DNA of 64,000 nt. It comes from Kappaphycus alvarezii. Taxonomy: Eukaryota > Rhodophyta > Florideophyceae > Gigartinales > Solieriaceae. This document shows positions 10,861 through 21,354 of this stretch, piece by piece. Made by a program: the position numbers and the translations under genes. Positions within the stretch are counted from its first letter, which is position 1. Every line of letters starts with the position of its first letter. Location: contig NADL03000100.1 of the NCBI GenBank assembly GCA_002205965.3, positions 244,030-308,029 on the forward strand, read 5' to 3'. Under the pieces are notes generated by a model. The model was not told the DNA's origin. It saw nothing but the letters and a program-made list of their open reading frames with translations, and made no database searches.

Positions 10861-13320
10861 CCCCTTGTGCAAAAACTGTAACAATCCAAGGAATCAGTGT
10901 GGTTATAACTGAAAGCCAGTTAAACCCACCAAAACAGCCGAGAATGCAAATTCGCCTTGATTTTACAGATTTAACAAAAGAACGCACAGTGCTGGGCGCC
11001 TTGCTGTGGGACTAAGCGGAACCAACCAGGGAGGGGGCCGTAAACAAGGGGGGTATGATGGGGTAATTTACTTCGTCGTCTGACGCTTCTAGCGGGGGGA
11101 ATCTAAACGGAGTTTGGCCTTACCGAATTACCTCGGTTTGTGGAGGCTGCAACGTGTTGGGCCACGAGTGAGGTAAGACTCGAAAAAAGGCGGTTTTTTT
11201 CGGAAGATAGACTAGTGCTTTTTTTGCGAAGAGAAAAACCACAACTTGATGGACTACAAACTTGAAACCTTCATTGATAGACATAAATGTCCATGGCCAT
11301 AGAATGGTGTCGATGCCGTCGTAAAGACAAAGGACATTGTAGTGCACCAACTTTGCGATCGCAGTAACCAACCGCACGTTTCCCCCACTTCGTAAAAACA
11401 CACCATACTGCCGTACGTCGAAAAATACAAGCGACTACGAGTGGCTAACATAAAAGACTCTTTTCGCAAGTACAAGTGCACTTGATTTGTACATGATTTT
11501 GCTGTAGCCTCCCCACAATCCGGCTGAAGTTGCCAAAAATCAACGCATCTTGCATTGATATTTGTGCTCAAAATAGATATCAACGGCAACTAGACCCGGT
11601 GCCAAAATAATTCCTTCGAAAAGCATATCATGTTGACTAATAAGATTTCTCCTCGTGATGAATGTCAAGCAGAAAATAAGCAGTATATAATAGAGGTTCA
11701 GTTTGATGCTTATAATTTGAAAGAATGGTCGATTCCTTTTGGCTGAATACTTGCCTGATATAGGTACAGTGCTTGGATATAAATTTGTCGTATGTAGGAA
11801 AGTGCTGAACCAAATGAATGGATTGGTGATGAGCTCAGCGCTGACGTAGCTCAACCAAAAGCTACTGGAGAGATGGCTCTTTGCTTGACGCGTACGCCGT
11901 CGCTAGGAGTAGTTGGCTCAGTTGCATCTTACATGACAGCTCAAGCAATTACAAAGGGCTTCACTCCAATCAAGGTACACGCGGAGCAAATAAGCCACCC
12001 TAAATGCTTTGATGGCTCCCATTGAGTCAGTTTCGTGATAGATACTGCAGCCAATTTAAGATGTAGAGCAATGACATTCTTGTGCCACGTAATGACGTTC
12101 TCGGAGAATGCTGTTATTTATTTTATTTCGACGATTTCACGGGTGAGTGCACTGACTAAACTTAGTGTTGAATAGGGCATGTCGAAATGACAGATGAGTA
12201 CATAAAATGTTATATACTGTACAGTAATTTAGAAAAGCCTCTGTCATTTGCTTACCAGAGAAAAGATCAATTGAACGACTCATACCGACAGGTGTGTGGC
12301 CAAACTGCAGACATACGCGCAGGATGCAATAGTTTTGGCGACATAACGGGTGCTGAGCTCCTCTGCTGACCTTGAGAAGTGCATTGGTACCATGCGTTAC
12401 GTACTCTTATACCTGATCAATTTTTAACCTTCGCGTACATGCTCTAACATGAGATACGCGCAGAGAGCCAACATATGTACCTTTGGGACAACCCTGACGT
12501 GCAATATGCGCAAGTCTCGCGAAGAACTTTGAGCCGATACGAACGGAGAACCCAACCTACGCCAGGGCGTCTATGAGATGGACACATATTACCAATCAGC
12601 TTCAAAGCATTCATCGTCAAAGTCCAGGCGCAACCAATCGATTCTCTCCATCCACTAACCGCTTCCTTCCGGCACTTGTACATCTTCTTTCATCTACCAG
12701 TTTAGCATCTTATCAATCCCAGCCAAGTTAAGCCTTGTCTCTCTGCTTCATCTTCTGACTACTTAGCATGCTCGCATATAACCTGCATACCAACCCGTCA
12801 CGTGGCAAATCATATTAAGCGGCCTTTGAACGCCGCTAGCAAGACTAATCAAACGTTTTACCAAATTGTACTACACTCTGGTTATGGTCCTCTTTTCTTT
12901 GATTGCACCTCGATGTCCTCCCCATTCGTTCTTCCCCAGTACTTCGTTCAACTCTCTTTCTTCCCTTTCCCCGACTTCCTGACCAACTTTCGAATTCTCA
13001 AAAAGCAATCATCGGCCAAATTCTTTTCCTCATGGAAAAAGCCATCTTTTTACTACACGTGCTTCGTCCGAAAATAGCTGTCCTTATCCCCTTTTACCAC
13101 GTGGTGTTAAACTCCAGCGGAACAACGGCCAGCACTCCTCATGTGCTACGGTTGAAACTGGCACCATCAATTTCTGGAAAGTGTGTCTATTGCTAAATTG
13201 ATTACACTTAGTTCCTCGCAGTGCAGGCACTTTGAATAATGATCAACAATGCGCATTCATGCGCACTGCAATATCGACACCTCTGGGTCAAATGATCACC
13301 TCCTCCCGCCTAGCATTTCG
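10861..13320. other. Intergenic stretch without a recognised gene
   Basis: About 2.4 kb with no frame above roughly 110 codons and no family motif. A 58-codon plus-strand frame near 11875-12050 is not supported by anything else. This lies upstream of the LPMO promoter. Confidence 0.45.
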
Positions 13321-13321
13321 G

Positions 13322-13330
13322 TATATATAT
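13322..13330 (+). promoter_or_regulatory. TATA box of the LPMO gene
   Basis: TATATATAT lies about 120 bp upstream of the chosen ATG (13451). That leaves room for a transcription start near 13350 and a 5' UTR of about 100 nt. Confidence 0.45.
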
Positions 13331-13450
13331 GTCGCTCGACTTCATTCGATTGCCATGAATTCGTCAAGCAAGCCAAATCTACAACCAATTTCAAGTGACC
13401 GCCCTCACTCACAACCTAAACTCAGCAGGTTTCAATCACCAGAGATTACC

Positions 13451-14658
13451 ATGCGCGACTATGCTATTCTCTCCTCTCCGGGGTCCTCTTCTCCCTCCTC
13501 CCCCTGGCGTCTTCCCATGCCATGATGTGCACACCTCGGCAAAGAGCCGCCTATTCCGAAATCTCACGTTGCAATTCAGCTGTCCCCGCCCTGAGAACGC
13601 CGTTAGAGACTTCTGTCCCCATTGTCTTAACGGAGATGGCGTCGGTACCGTAGCTGCCAATCTTCCTCCCTCCGGCTGGTCTGTTTATGACCCTATTTCA
13701 GACTTTGAGAGCTCAGATCGAGCCGGAATTTGCGGTGACGCAAAGGGGAACAATGAGCATATGATTGGGGGCAGGTTTATGCCGTTTGAAAGGGCCCCGA
13801 TTGTGCAGCGATGGGAGGTAGGCGCTACTGTCGATTTTGTTCGCAGATTGATACCAATCACAATGGCTTCTATGAATTCTTCCTTTGCAACATGGATACA
13901 TGTGGTTCGACAGATATTTCCAAAAGTGCTTTGAAGAGGGGCATTGTTACCGTCTGGAACGCGTAAGGAATGATATGTGTGAGAACCCGAGCCCCCAGAC
14001 GTACCAAGAATGTGGCCCAATTGATCCGCAGTATCCAGGGAGATGGTACGTGCCTTGTCGGAAGACTGGACCGGCGGGAACTCGACTGGTAGGGGGACCA
14101 TCAGGTACAATGCGATACCGACTCCCGCAAGGATTGAGATGTGAATGGTGTGTCCTCCAATGGTACTATGCAACCGGGAACAGTTGTGCCCCGAGAGGAT
14201 TTCTGGACTACTTCGAGAGGTTCAATAACCCGTTCGGAAGTGAATGTGAGTCAGATGGTGGTGGCAGAGGAGCGTATCGCCCAAATATGGCGGAATGCGG
14301 AGGAAACAGAGTTCCGGAGGAGTTTTGGACTTGCACGGATGTGGCAATCGGAGCAGGCAACGGGGAAGACAGGGACAATAATAGCGATGGGAATGACAGA
14401 TCACCAACTGTTACGCCATCAGTGACACCTTCGGGAAGTTTAATCGTAGATGATGAGAATCTTGAAGACAGTGATGACACAACATCAATGACTGACTCCG
14501 AAATGGGCACTGTCACACCCTCAGAATCTCCAACGGTTACCATGACGGTCGAATCGCCACAAACCTTGATTTTATCAGCGACAGTTACGCCGTCGCCAAG
14601 AGTATCGACGTCGCCAGTGATGACAGCCGAGGGGGGAGGAGGTGAGCTAGTGTGGTAG
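13451..14658 (+). CDS. AA15-like lytic polysaccharide monooxygenase, with four apparent one-base deletions
   Basis: A secreted copper enzyme that would cleave crystalline polysaccharide (chitin or cellulose; substrate unknown). The start at 13451 gives MRDYAIL, then a hydrophobic signal peptide ending ASS before the mature N-terminal His (codon 13516-13518) in HAMMCTPRQRAAYSE. That His is the first copper ligand. Later blocks are FCPHCLNGDGVG, AGICGD, IDTNHNGFYEFFLC (second copper His), CFEEGHCYRLERV, GRWYVPCR, LRCEWCVLQWYYATGNSC and PEEFWTCTD. Together these are characteristic of the AA15/chitin-binding-type family. After about 14370 comes a Thr/Ser/Pro-rich tail (TVTPSVTPS). The frame steps 2-1-3-2-1 at GGGG 13480-13483, CCCC 13584-13587, TTTT 13835-13838 and AAAA 13922-13925. 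Each step fits one missing base, which may be sequencing error or decay. Confidence 0.85.
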
Positions 14659-14884
14659 GTAGGGATGGTACGTGTATGGATGAGAGTGTCACGTGTGTGC
14701 CGAGGGTTGGGGGCGTACTATCTTGCTATCGAAGAATGGCGTGTATGTTCATGGAGAAGTGTAGGCAACGTGCTTGCGTCTCTCAGTGGAACATTGGGAG
14801 GGAATACTTAAGGTATAGAGATGATTCGGATGAATAGAACTACTGGACCAGCAAAGATTCCTGCGCTTCTTAGTTATCTACAGT

Positions 14885-14890
14885 AATAAA
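14885..14890 (+). promoter_or_regulatory. Possible polyadenylation signal AATAAA
   Basis: AATAAA lies about 230 bp after the LPMO stop. Position and motif fit; usage is unknown. Confidence 0.35.
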
Positions 14891-15294
14891 ATTCCCTTCA
14901 GGAAACATTGTAGATGAGCATGTGATTATACTGTTTGGAAAGTGGGAAATGATGTTTCGCGAAAAGTTTTGTATAATGGAGGGAAAAGGAGGATTTCTTT
15001 ACTGAGATGTACGGATTGGCTGGTAAGCCGTTTGGAGTTGTAAACCTGAATGTCACATTAAATACACATGCCGATGGTGGAATCAATGTACAAATCATTG
15101 CCGTCGAATGCTAGCACCAACAACAGTTTACCAGAAAGTCGACAGGATGCCAGCTAGCAGACAACAGCGTTAGAAGTTACTGCCAACCCCGAGTGTCGCT
15201 GAAGAAGAATGCCTCGAACCTTCGAAAACCGTTCCATTGCGTGGCTGGCGACGGTTCGTGCAAGCTCCTTGACCACTGAAAGCGCCTCTGGATG
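14891..15294. other. Intergenic stretch
   Basis: No gene or element is recognised between the LPMO 3' end and LINE C. Confidence 0.4.
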
Positions 15295-16570
15295 CTATCC
15301 GCCAAGAGTAGAGATTGGAACGGGAACTAGCCTTTTTCTCCCCGGTAATCCCACAAGAAAGCCTTGGTACTTCCGCCGCTTTTCCGTGCTCGCTGCATTG
15401 AGACTCGTCATCGGGTTGAAAGTTTGGACTCTGGAATGGGAGGGAGCGAGTGGATTAACGAATGTTATGTCGAAATAGTCAGTTCCACCTTCGGCACCTA
15501 TAGCTCTGTTGTCCGGTTTTGTCCGGTGCTGAAGATGCACACGCAGTTCGATGGAAGGGCGCCGAGCTGCCCGTCCAAGATCATTGCCTAGCAAGGCAAC
15601 CTGATTGTTGTGGCGATTGTTGCGCTGGCATCCATAGCGACAGTGCAGCAAATGGTCCCCATGGATCTCTAATGTCTCAGGACACCCAGGCCTCGGACGA
15701 GGAGTGTCAGGGGCGAAAAACGGAGTTTCCCAGAAGTACTGCAGCCACACCGAGAAATCCTTGCTCCTGATGTGAGTCCTCAACCCGCGCAAGGCGCACA
15801 GTGGACCCATCCCTTAGCTCCAGGTAGTGACATGGAGGCGCGGAAAGCACGGGTACGGGTATTGCCAGGCGGTAACGCTTCCTGCGCCGCTGTGTGGACT
15901 GCGTCTGTAAGCTTCTTTGTGGTGGTGGGTTGTTTGAGCAGAAATTGCGAAACGGAAGTCTATCCGAATATCGACAGGAGGAATTCCATATGTCAAAAGC
16001 TTCGAGGGCGTCATCGTACTGGGACAGGTCTTTAGTGGAAGCCGGTAAGAATTTGGCGCAGAGCTTGTTCGAGGCGGCACTGGATGCAAGGAATGAAGCA
16101 GCGCCAACGTCTTTCGCTGAAGTCAAACCGATTCCCAAAGTCGGCTTTTTGTCCTGGATCGGCTTGATGGGCAGTTGTAATTCCTTAAATATGGTACTAT
16201 CAAGCAATCCACCTGCCAACTTTCGGAAACAGTTTTCGAATAGGTCGTCAAAATGCTCGGCCCCTTTCCTTGTACAGGAAGGCGGAACGACTCGAAGAAC
16301 ATACCCCAACTTGCAGACCCCAAAACAATTTCGAAGTAATTGGAACGAAACTTGGAGTCTTCTAGCTCCATGATGGCATTGATAAGAGGTTCCAGGTTGT
16401 GGACATGGTCCAGGATGTGCTTTTCCATAAGTTTGATGGCTCAATTGAATGCCCCTATTTTCGGATGGCCTGTTTGTGCCACTCTTACAGAACCAGTTTC
16501 GTGGCTGTGCCTTGATAAAGAGGCAGAATTGGAAACGGAACTAAAGGTTCGTTCGCACTTAGGGATATGG
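15295..16570 (-). pseudogene. LINE C: C-terminal half of an E-like retrotransposon protein
   Basis: Minus-strand frames at 15707-16444 and 15295-15810 align with LINE E. ELED, FQLLRNCFGVCK, YVLRVVPPSC, FKELQLPIKP and KPTLGIGLTSAK (near 16130-16400) correspond to TLED, LLRTCFGVCR and FGIGLRSAK of E. CP..LEIHGDHLLHCRYG...NRHNN is the zinc region (about 15620-15700). GGTDYFDITFVNPL is the endonuclease core (about 15470-15515). VPISTLGG at the left edge matches the conserved tail start. At least three frame shifts break it, and the RT core upstream of about 16570 is not recognisable. It borders the solo LTR at 16575. Confidence 0.82.
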
Positions 16571-16574
16571 GTAG
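16570..16574. repeat. TSD GGTAG, left of solo LTR
   Basis: GGTAG recurs at 17223-17227 directly after the LTR end. Confidence 0.7.
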
Positions 16575-17222
16575 TGATATAATGAAAATTGTAAATATTC
16601 CTTGGCATGTTGCGCTGGCTGATTTGGCTGCGCTGGATGAGTTGGCTGCGCTGGATGAGTTGGCATGCTGCGCTGGCCGAGTTGGCATGCTGTGCTGGCT
16701 GAGTTGGCATGCTGCGCTGGCTGAGCTGTCACTGTACTTACAATTATATTTTTAATTATTTTTAGAGGGATGCTTTGCACTGTACTGTGGCGGTGCAGAT
16801 TTGGCACATAGGTACTGTATAGGTGCAACAGAATGTGAGGGTTGAAAACTCTATATAAGGGGCTGTTTGCATGAAATGGTAGGACTACTTGGGAGCCAGC
16901 ATACCCGAGCGGGGCGCTCAACAAGTTAAGTCAAACATAAAGCATAAAACAAGTTGGCAGACAACTTCAAGCCAAGTCCCGAGTAGTAGGAAGTTGAGAG
17001 TCAACTTCAGACCCAAGAAAACTTTTTCTTACGCTAGTCGCAGAGCGTCGGTGGTAGACCCTGCCCCTTTTATACTTGCTTGTAGCTTTCTCAACTCTCT
17101 TCTATATACACTCCCTTTTGTTCGTTCAACAATACCACGGTAGCACTTTTGTCGCTCGCAACACCTCCTTCTCAGGGTAATTGGTTCTGAGGATCTCTTC
17201 CCCCGCCGATTTACCCATATCA
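16575..17222 (+). mobile_element. Solo LTR (648 bp) of the shared LTR superfamily
   Basis: It starts TG and ends TACCCATATCA, with a 5-bp TSD GGTAG on both sides. Its right half matches the reverse complement of the Gypsy C LTR from the hairpin region to the terminus. TATATAAGG at about 16853 is a TATA box. Twin hairpins lie at 16951-16967 and 16990-17008. The U3 half carries imperfect tandem repeats of TGCGCTGGCTGAGTTGGCA-type units at 16608-16725 and does not resemble the U3 of Gypsy C. Confidence 0.85.
16608..16725 (+). repeat. Tandem repeats in LTR U3
   Basis: About six imperfect copies of a 15-21-bp unit (GCGCTGGATGAGTTGGC / TGCGCTGGCTGAGTTGGCATGC). They lie upstream of the TATA box, where enhancer repeats of LTRs usually lie. 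Confidence 0.75.
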
Positions 17223-17227
17223 GGTAG
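17223..17227. repeat. TSD GGTAG, right of solo LTR
   Basis: Exact repeat of 16570-16574. No gene is recognised from 17228 to 17735. Confidence 0.7.
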
Positions 17228-17734
17228 ATTCGTTTTACGATTATGGGTATCTAAGGCTTTACTGAGCCTCACCGTGGTGGCATCCTTCAGTCAATTGCAT
17301 ACATCTTTCCATTAGGCAATGAACCCTGGCAAAGGAAGTTAAAATCTTTCCCTCACTGTTCAAGTTAATTCTTTGTGTTACCAACTACCCCTGGAGACCG
17401 ACTAATAATGTACCTTGAATAAGCGATTTACTGTAGACAGTTAGTTAAGTCCAGGTGAACGAAACTGAAACTTTTGTTACGAGCCCTTGGTTATTTAGTA
17501 TGCTCAGAACGGAAACAGAGTAAAAGAACCACGCAGCTTTATTGAAGCTCGTGCAGCTTACTCCACTCGCAATAGCTGGCCTGAAGCTAGTCTTACAAGA
17601 GAGTCCCTCTCTGCTCGTTTTCACTACTTCCCACACGGTAACAGCCGTCAATGCATTTAAGCAATAGAACAACTAGTTTTAATTTGCCGGTCCATAGACT
17701 CCTCATCCTCGTTTTAAAGTCAATCTCTCGGAAC

Positions 17735-17910
17735 TGTACAGCAGTCCAATGTCATCTGCTTGATGGCTGGCCTGAAGGTACCCTCTTAGGGAGTGTAGTT
17801 CCTTCACCATTACTGTGTCGGTACACCTTTTTGAGTCGATTGCGGTTTTCTGGAAAACCATGGGATAGGCCGGATATATCTTCCAAGAGTAAAACACCCA
17901 AACTTCACCT
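17735..17910 (-). repeat. Dispersed repeat family F, copy 5
   Basis: An inverse-oriented full unit: CTTGATGGCTGGCCTGAAGGTA, TTACTGTGTCGGTACACC, TGAGTCGATTG and the terminal ATATATCTTCCAAGAGTAAAACACCC. It matches 57265-57475 in order. Confidence 0.75.
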
Positions 17911-18001
17911 TGTACAGCTATGGCTTCACTTCAGCGGCAACGCGTATGCAGGAACTAATGGCCCAAATGTAGTTAGTCAGTTCATGTAGCATACTTATGG
18001 T

Positions 18002-18250
18002 GAGATCGAATATATCTTCCAAGAGAAAAACACACAAAGCTTTTCCCCCGTAAATTGTGCATATACCCCTAGAAAACAGCCTTCAATACTTCTAAAGAAC
18101 AAGATACCCAGCCAGTACCCCCCGTTGGGAGGAGATTCAATATATCCTCCAAGAGTAAAACATCCAAACCTTTGCCCCCTAAATTGTGCATATACCTCTA
18201 AGAAACAGCCTTCAACACTTCTAAAGAAGATGTTTCGCAACCAATACCCC
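18002..18250 (-). repeat. Tandem duplication (2 x about 124 bp) carrying family F ends
   Basis: Units 18002-18125 and 18126-18250 both read: GAGAT..AATATAT, C(T/C)TCCAAGAG, AAA(C)ACA, then CCCCC.TAAATTGTGCATATACC, AACAGCCTTCAA.ACTTCTAAAGAA and a CCAGTACCCCC/CCAATACCCCC end. They differ at a few positions. Confidence 0.85.
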
Positions 18251-18274
18251 CGTTACGGGGAATGCTTTACGACT

Positions 18275-18450
18275 GGGGAAAGGTGTGGGTGTTTTATTCT
18301 TGGAAGATTTACACTCTATCCCAAAGTACTCCATACAAGCACAATCGACTCAAATGATCATTCCGACATAGCGGAGGAGCTTCAAGGTCACCCCAAGGTC
18401 AGCCATCAAGCAGGCCGCATTGATGGTGGTGGCAGTAGAGTGATTCATCA
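18275..18450 (+). repeat. Dispersed repeat family F, copy 8
   Basis: GGGTGTTTTATTCTTGGAAGAT, then CCAAAGTACTCC, CACAATCGACTCAAA and GCCATCAAGCAGGCCGCATTG. It faces the tandem units at 18002-18250, so the cluster forms an inverted arrangement. Confidence 0.7.
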
Positions 18451-18559
18451 TCAACAAGTTAAATTACCATGCTTCGTATTGGGGAGAGCACGGCGGGTTC
18501 ATTTACTGCAACCAATAGGCTGGCAGATGATCATTTGCAGATCCTGCCACATAGTCTGA

Positions 18560-19755
18560 ATGCAAATTCATAGTACGCATATGCTTTTCACGATTGGAAG
18601 TAAACCAAACCCATTTACCCGTTGTTCGGTAGTGTGCATGTACGTGAAATGTTGCGGCAGGCGCTGATAGGACTTAACTCTACAAGCAAGTAGAGGAGTT
18701 TGTATTTGTCCCGACTTTTAGCAGTCTTCGGAGACTCAAAACGGCATTCCTACATAGTAATAGGGGAGAAACTACGTGTTCTCAACTGTATCAAATAATT
18801 AGTAATCGGCATAGGGAAATACTGCCAGTGGCAATAAGGTTAGGAGTCCTATGAACTTGGATTCAAATCATTAATTGTAGGGGGGGAATTGGGGTGCTTA
18901 CTGATTAGAGATGTAGGACGGCTATTTTCCGAAGACAAGGGGGGAGGGCTGTGTATCAGAGAGTCTGGAAAGAAGGCAGAGTTAGGCGGGACGATTTCAC
19001 AGGGCTGTGTGAGGGTAATTGTGGTGACTACGTTGGTGCCCATTGACAGAGCGTCTCATGTGCGCAATTCTTAAGTACAACAGTGCTGCACTGGACACTG
19101 GGAAAATGTGGGGTGGCTTAATTCTGAAGGATGTTGTGGCTTTTATCCGAAGTGTTGATACGCATTACTGGACAGGGGAAAAGGTTGGGGTGTTTTAATA
19201 TTAAAAAGACATGGTTAGCTGTGCTCTACAGTACATTGGGCAATTTTCCGTAATTGTGCCAAAAACTGTACAGTACGTACCGCAAGGTATTATAAATGCT
19301 TCCATTTTTTTCTAACCACAAAAAAATGCAATCAGATAATTATATGAAACCATTAGGTTTCTGCACCTAATACGTTATTCTTCAATAAAGTATTGTACAG
19401 TGCAGTACAGTATGAACTGTGCCCGTTAAGTCAAGACATATCTGCCGCGTGCCTGAGTAGCAGTAATTGGTTTTCCCCCTAATGGATGCCTTACGTGCTT
19501 TTGTTTCTTTTAAAAGATTTGCACACTGTATAAGTCTACTTTCGCAGGCCCGAAATAAAGTTTCCGACAGGAGCAACTCGAATGTCCGTCCAAACCAGTA
19601 AAGGCATCACTTAAATTCCAATTCGCCGTGTAATTAGATGGCTGTGCATCAAAATTTGAAGAATGATAACGAAATAAGGCCTGAATACGATTGCGCGTAC
19701 CTCAGGAAATGTTTTAGAATCAATGAAGCACAAAAATGGACTGATTAGTGACCAT
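18560..19755. other. Intergenic stretch upstream of the Cys-rich gene
   Basis: No coding features. A decayed family F end lies near 19185-19205. TACAGTA words occur at 19220, 19275 and 19395. Confidence 0.4.
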
Positions 19756-19760
19756 CGGGA

Positions 19761-19767
19761 TATATAA
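19761..19767 (+). promoter_or_regulatory. TATA box of the Cys-rich secreted protein gene
   Basis: TATATAA lies 70 bp before the ATG at 19837, the normal spacing for a short 5' UTR of about 40 nt. Confidence 0.6.
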
Positions 19768-19836
19768 GGGACGCCATTCTTACCTCAACAGATAACAGCC
19801 CATCTTAACAATCTGCAACTTTAGGTGGTAGCCAAT

Positions 19837-21285
19837 ATGCGAATCACATCTTTTGTATCAGTAGCACTTTTTCTCACTTTCTCTATTTGTTCTTCCGCTG
19901 AGGGAAACAACGGAAGTGGTAGTCCGTACTGGAAGGATGGCAAAATTACAAGCATTAATGGCAAAGATGGAAAGAATTCTGGAATGCCAAAGGAATATGG
20001 ACCGGCTGAGAGGACTGAACTCGGCTCCTCTTTGCACAAATATCTGGAAGGAAAGATGAACGGTAACTCCGCCGCTTCAAAGCAAGGGCAAAACTTTGAC
20101 TTCTGTACCTCGGCAGATGGATGCGACGGTGACAGAGATTGCGTAGATACATTCGAACTTGAGTTTTGCCAGAGCTCCAGTAGCGAATGCACCTGTTTTC
20201 CTATCCAGCCACCTTACTGTAGCAATTCAGATGAATGCGATTCTTTGGAAATTTGCGGATTTGATGGATTTTTCTTTGAAGAACCTCTATGCATCTCCGC
20301 AACTATGGCCGAGTTAATGGAAATTCCAGAGTATGTACCAGTTGAGGAACCTGTGAGTGGACCGGTTTCAACCTCTGGCTATACATTGAGCCCTTGCACC
20401 TCCGACCAGGACTGCATGGGAGCTCGTAACTGCGAGGATCTGGAGAGCACCTTTTGCCCCGTGGGCGCAGAATGCATGTGCTATCCGGATGAGTACTTGT
20501 ATATAGATTGCGCATCAAATGATGATTGCGAAGGAGGGGAATCTTGCCTCATTATCATTTTCGAGGATGGCTACGAAAATGCACCCTTCTGCATGGGGGA
20601 GGATCAAGCTACTGGATTATTAACGAGACCGGTTGAGTCTACAGCACCCGCAAGCCCACCTCCAAGCCCAACCGTGAGCTCAGTCGCAAGCCCTTCAGGA
20701 AGCCCTATTGCGGAAATACCCGTGACACCAACACCTATCACAATCCTCCCAGTGTCCGAAAGCCCATCTCCGTCTCCAGCCCCATGCGTTGAGACTGAAT
20801 GGTTGAAGGCCCATGGTCTAGGACAGGGTATCTTACATGAGCATGGATCTGCTCTTACCCTCTGCCCTGATGGTCTTCCCTGTGGCACGAAAGGCCACCT
20901 TCTTCGTCAATGCCGCACAGAAGAGCAATGTGAGTTACTGACTTACGCTGACTATTGTCAACGTAATGGCGAATGCTCTGAGAAAATTGCGCTTGTATCC
21001 CGTCTCAGGAGCTCGTTCGATTGGTCAGCTGTTGGTTTGAAGTCATTAAGTGGTGATCGTGTTGAATTGACTAGCTTGAGTGTTGATCACGATTCTTCAA
21101 CCTTTTCTTTCTCGAGGCTAACGGCAGCTGTTGCGGAGAGATTAATCATTAACGGATATGGGATTGTCTGTGATGCTATTGTGATTAGTTTAATAGCCGC
21201 TAGGAAGAGCATTGGTAACTTAGTAACATGGATTGGCAACTTCTCATCGGTCGCCAATATGGCTGAAAATCATGTATCATTGTAG
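19837..21285 (+). CDS. Secreted cysteine-rich protein with duplicated Cys domain and Ser/Pro linker
   Basis: An intact 482-codon gene with no intron. I chose the ATG at 19837; the open frame extends 12 nt upstream without another ATG. Residues 1-21 (MRITSFVSVALFLTFSICSSA) form a signal peptide. A Lys/Gly-rich segment leads to two related Cys domains, about residues 92-155 (CTSADGCDGDRDC...) and 187-253 (CTSDQDCMGARNC...). They share the spacing C-x5-C-x5-C-x8-C...C-x-C...C-x5-C-x5-C...C. A Ser/Pro/Thr linker (about 262-315) separates them from a C-terminal domain (about 318-385) with WLKAHGLGQGILHEHGSAL, LCPDGLPCGTKGH and YADYCQRNGEC. I know no function. Secretion and disulphide bonding point to an extracellular or cell-wall role. 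It is the only long undamaged host-like gene in the window. Confidence 0.85.
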   Translation: MRITSFVSVALFLTFSICSSAEGNNGSGSPYWKDGKITSINGKDGKNSGMPKEYGPAERTELGSSLHKYLEGKMNGNSAASKQGQNFDFCTSADGCDGDRDCVDTFELEFCQSSSSECTCFPIQPPYCSNSDECDSLEICGFDGFFFEEPLCISATMAELMEIPEYVPVEEPVSGPVSTSGYTLSPCTSDQDCMGARNCEDLESTFCPVGAECMCYPDEYLYIDCASNDDCEGGESCLIIIFEDGYENAPFCMGEDQATGLLTRPVESTAPASPPPSPTVSSVASPSGSPIAEIPVTPTPITILPVSESPSPSPAPCVETEWLKAHGLGQGILHEHGSALTLCPDGLPCGTKGHLLRQCRTEEQCELLTYADYCQRNGECSEKIALVSRLRSSFDWSAVGLKSLSGDRVELTSLSVDHDSSTFSFSRLTAAVAERLIINGYGIVCDAIVISLIAARKSIGNLVTWIGNFSSVANMAENHVSL

Positions 21286-21354
21286 TAATACATAGAGGTA
21301 TACATACCTGAATAACTGATTAAACGCAGTACCGAGCATAGTTCATTATTTCAC

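Noticed and set aside
11875..12050. 58-codon plus-strand frame starting MALCLTRTPSLGVV
   Set aside because: Too short and without supporting context.
13355..13450. Upstream ATG at 13355 as LPMO start
   Set aside because: It is in frame with 13451 but lies only about 25 bp after the TATA box and would bury the signal peptide inside the protein.
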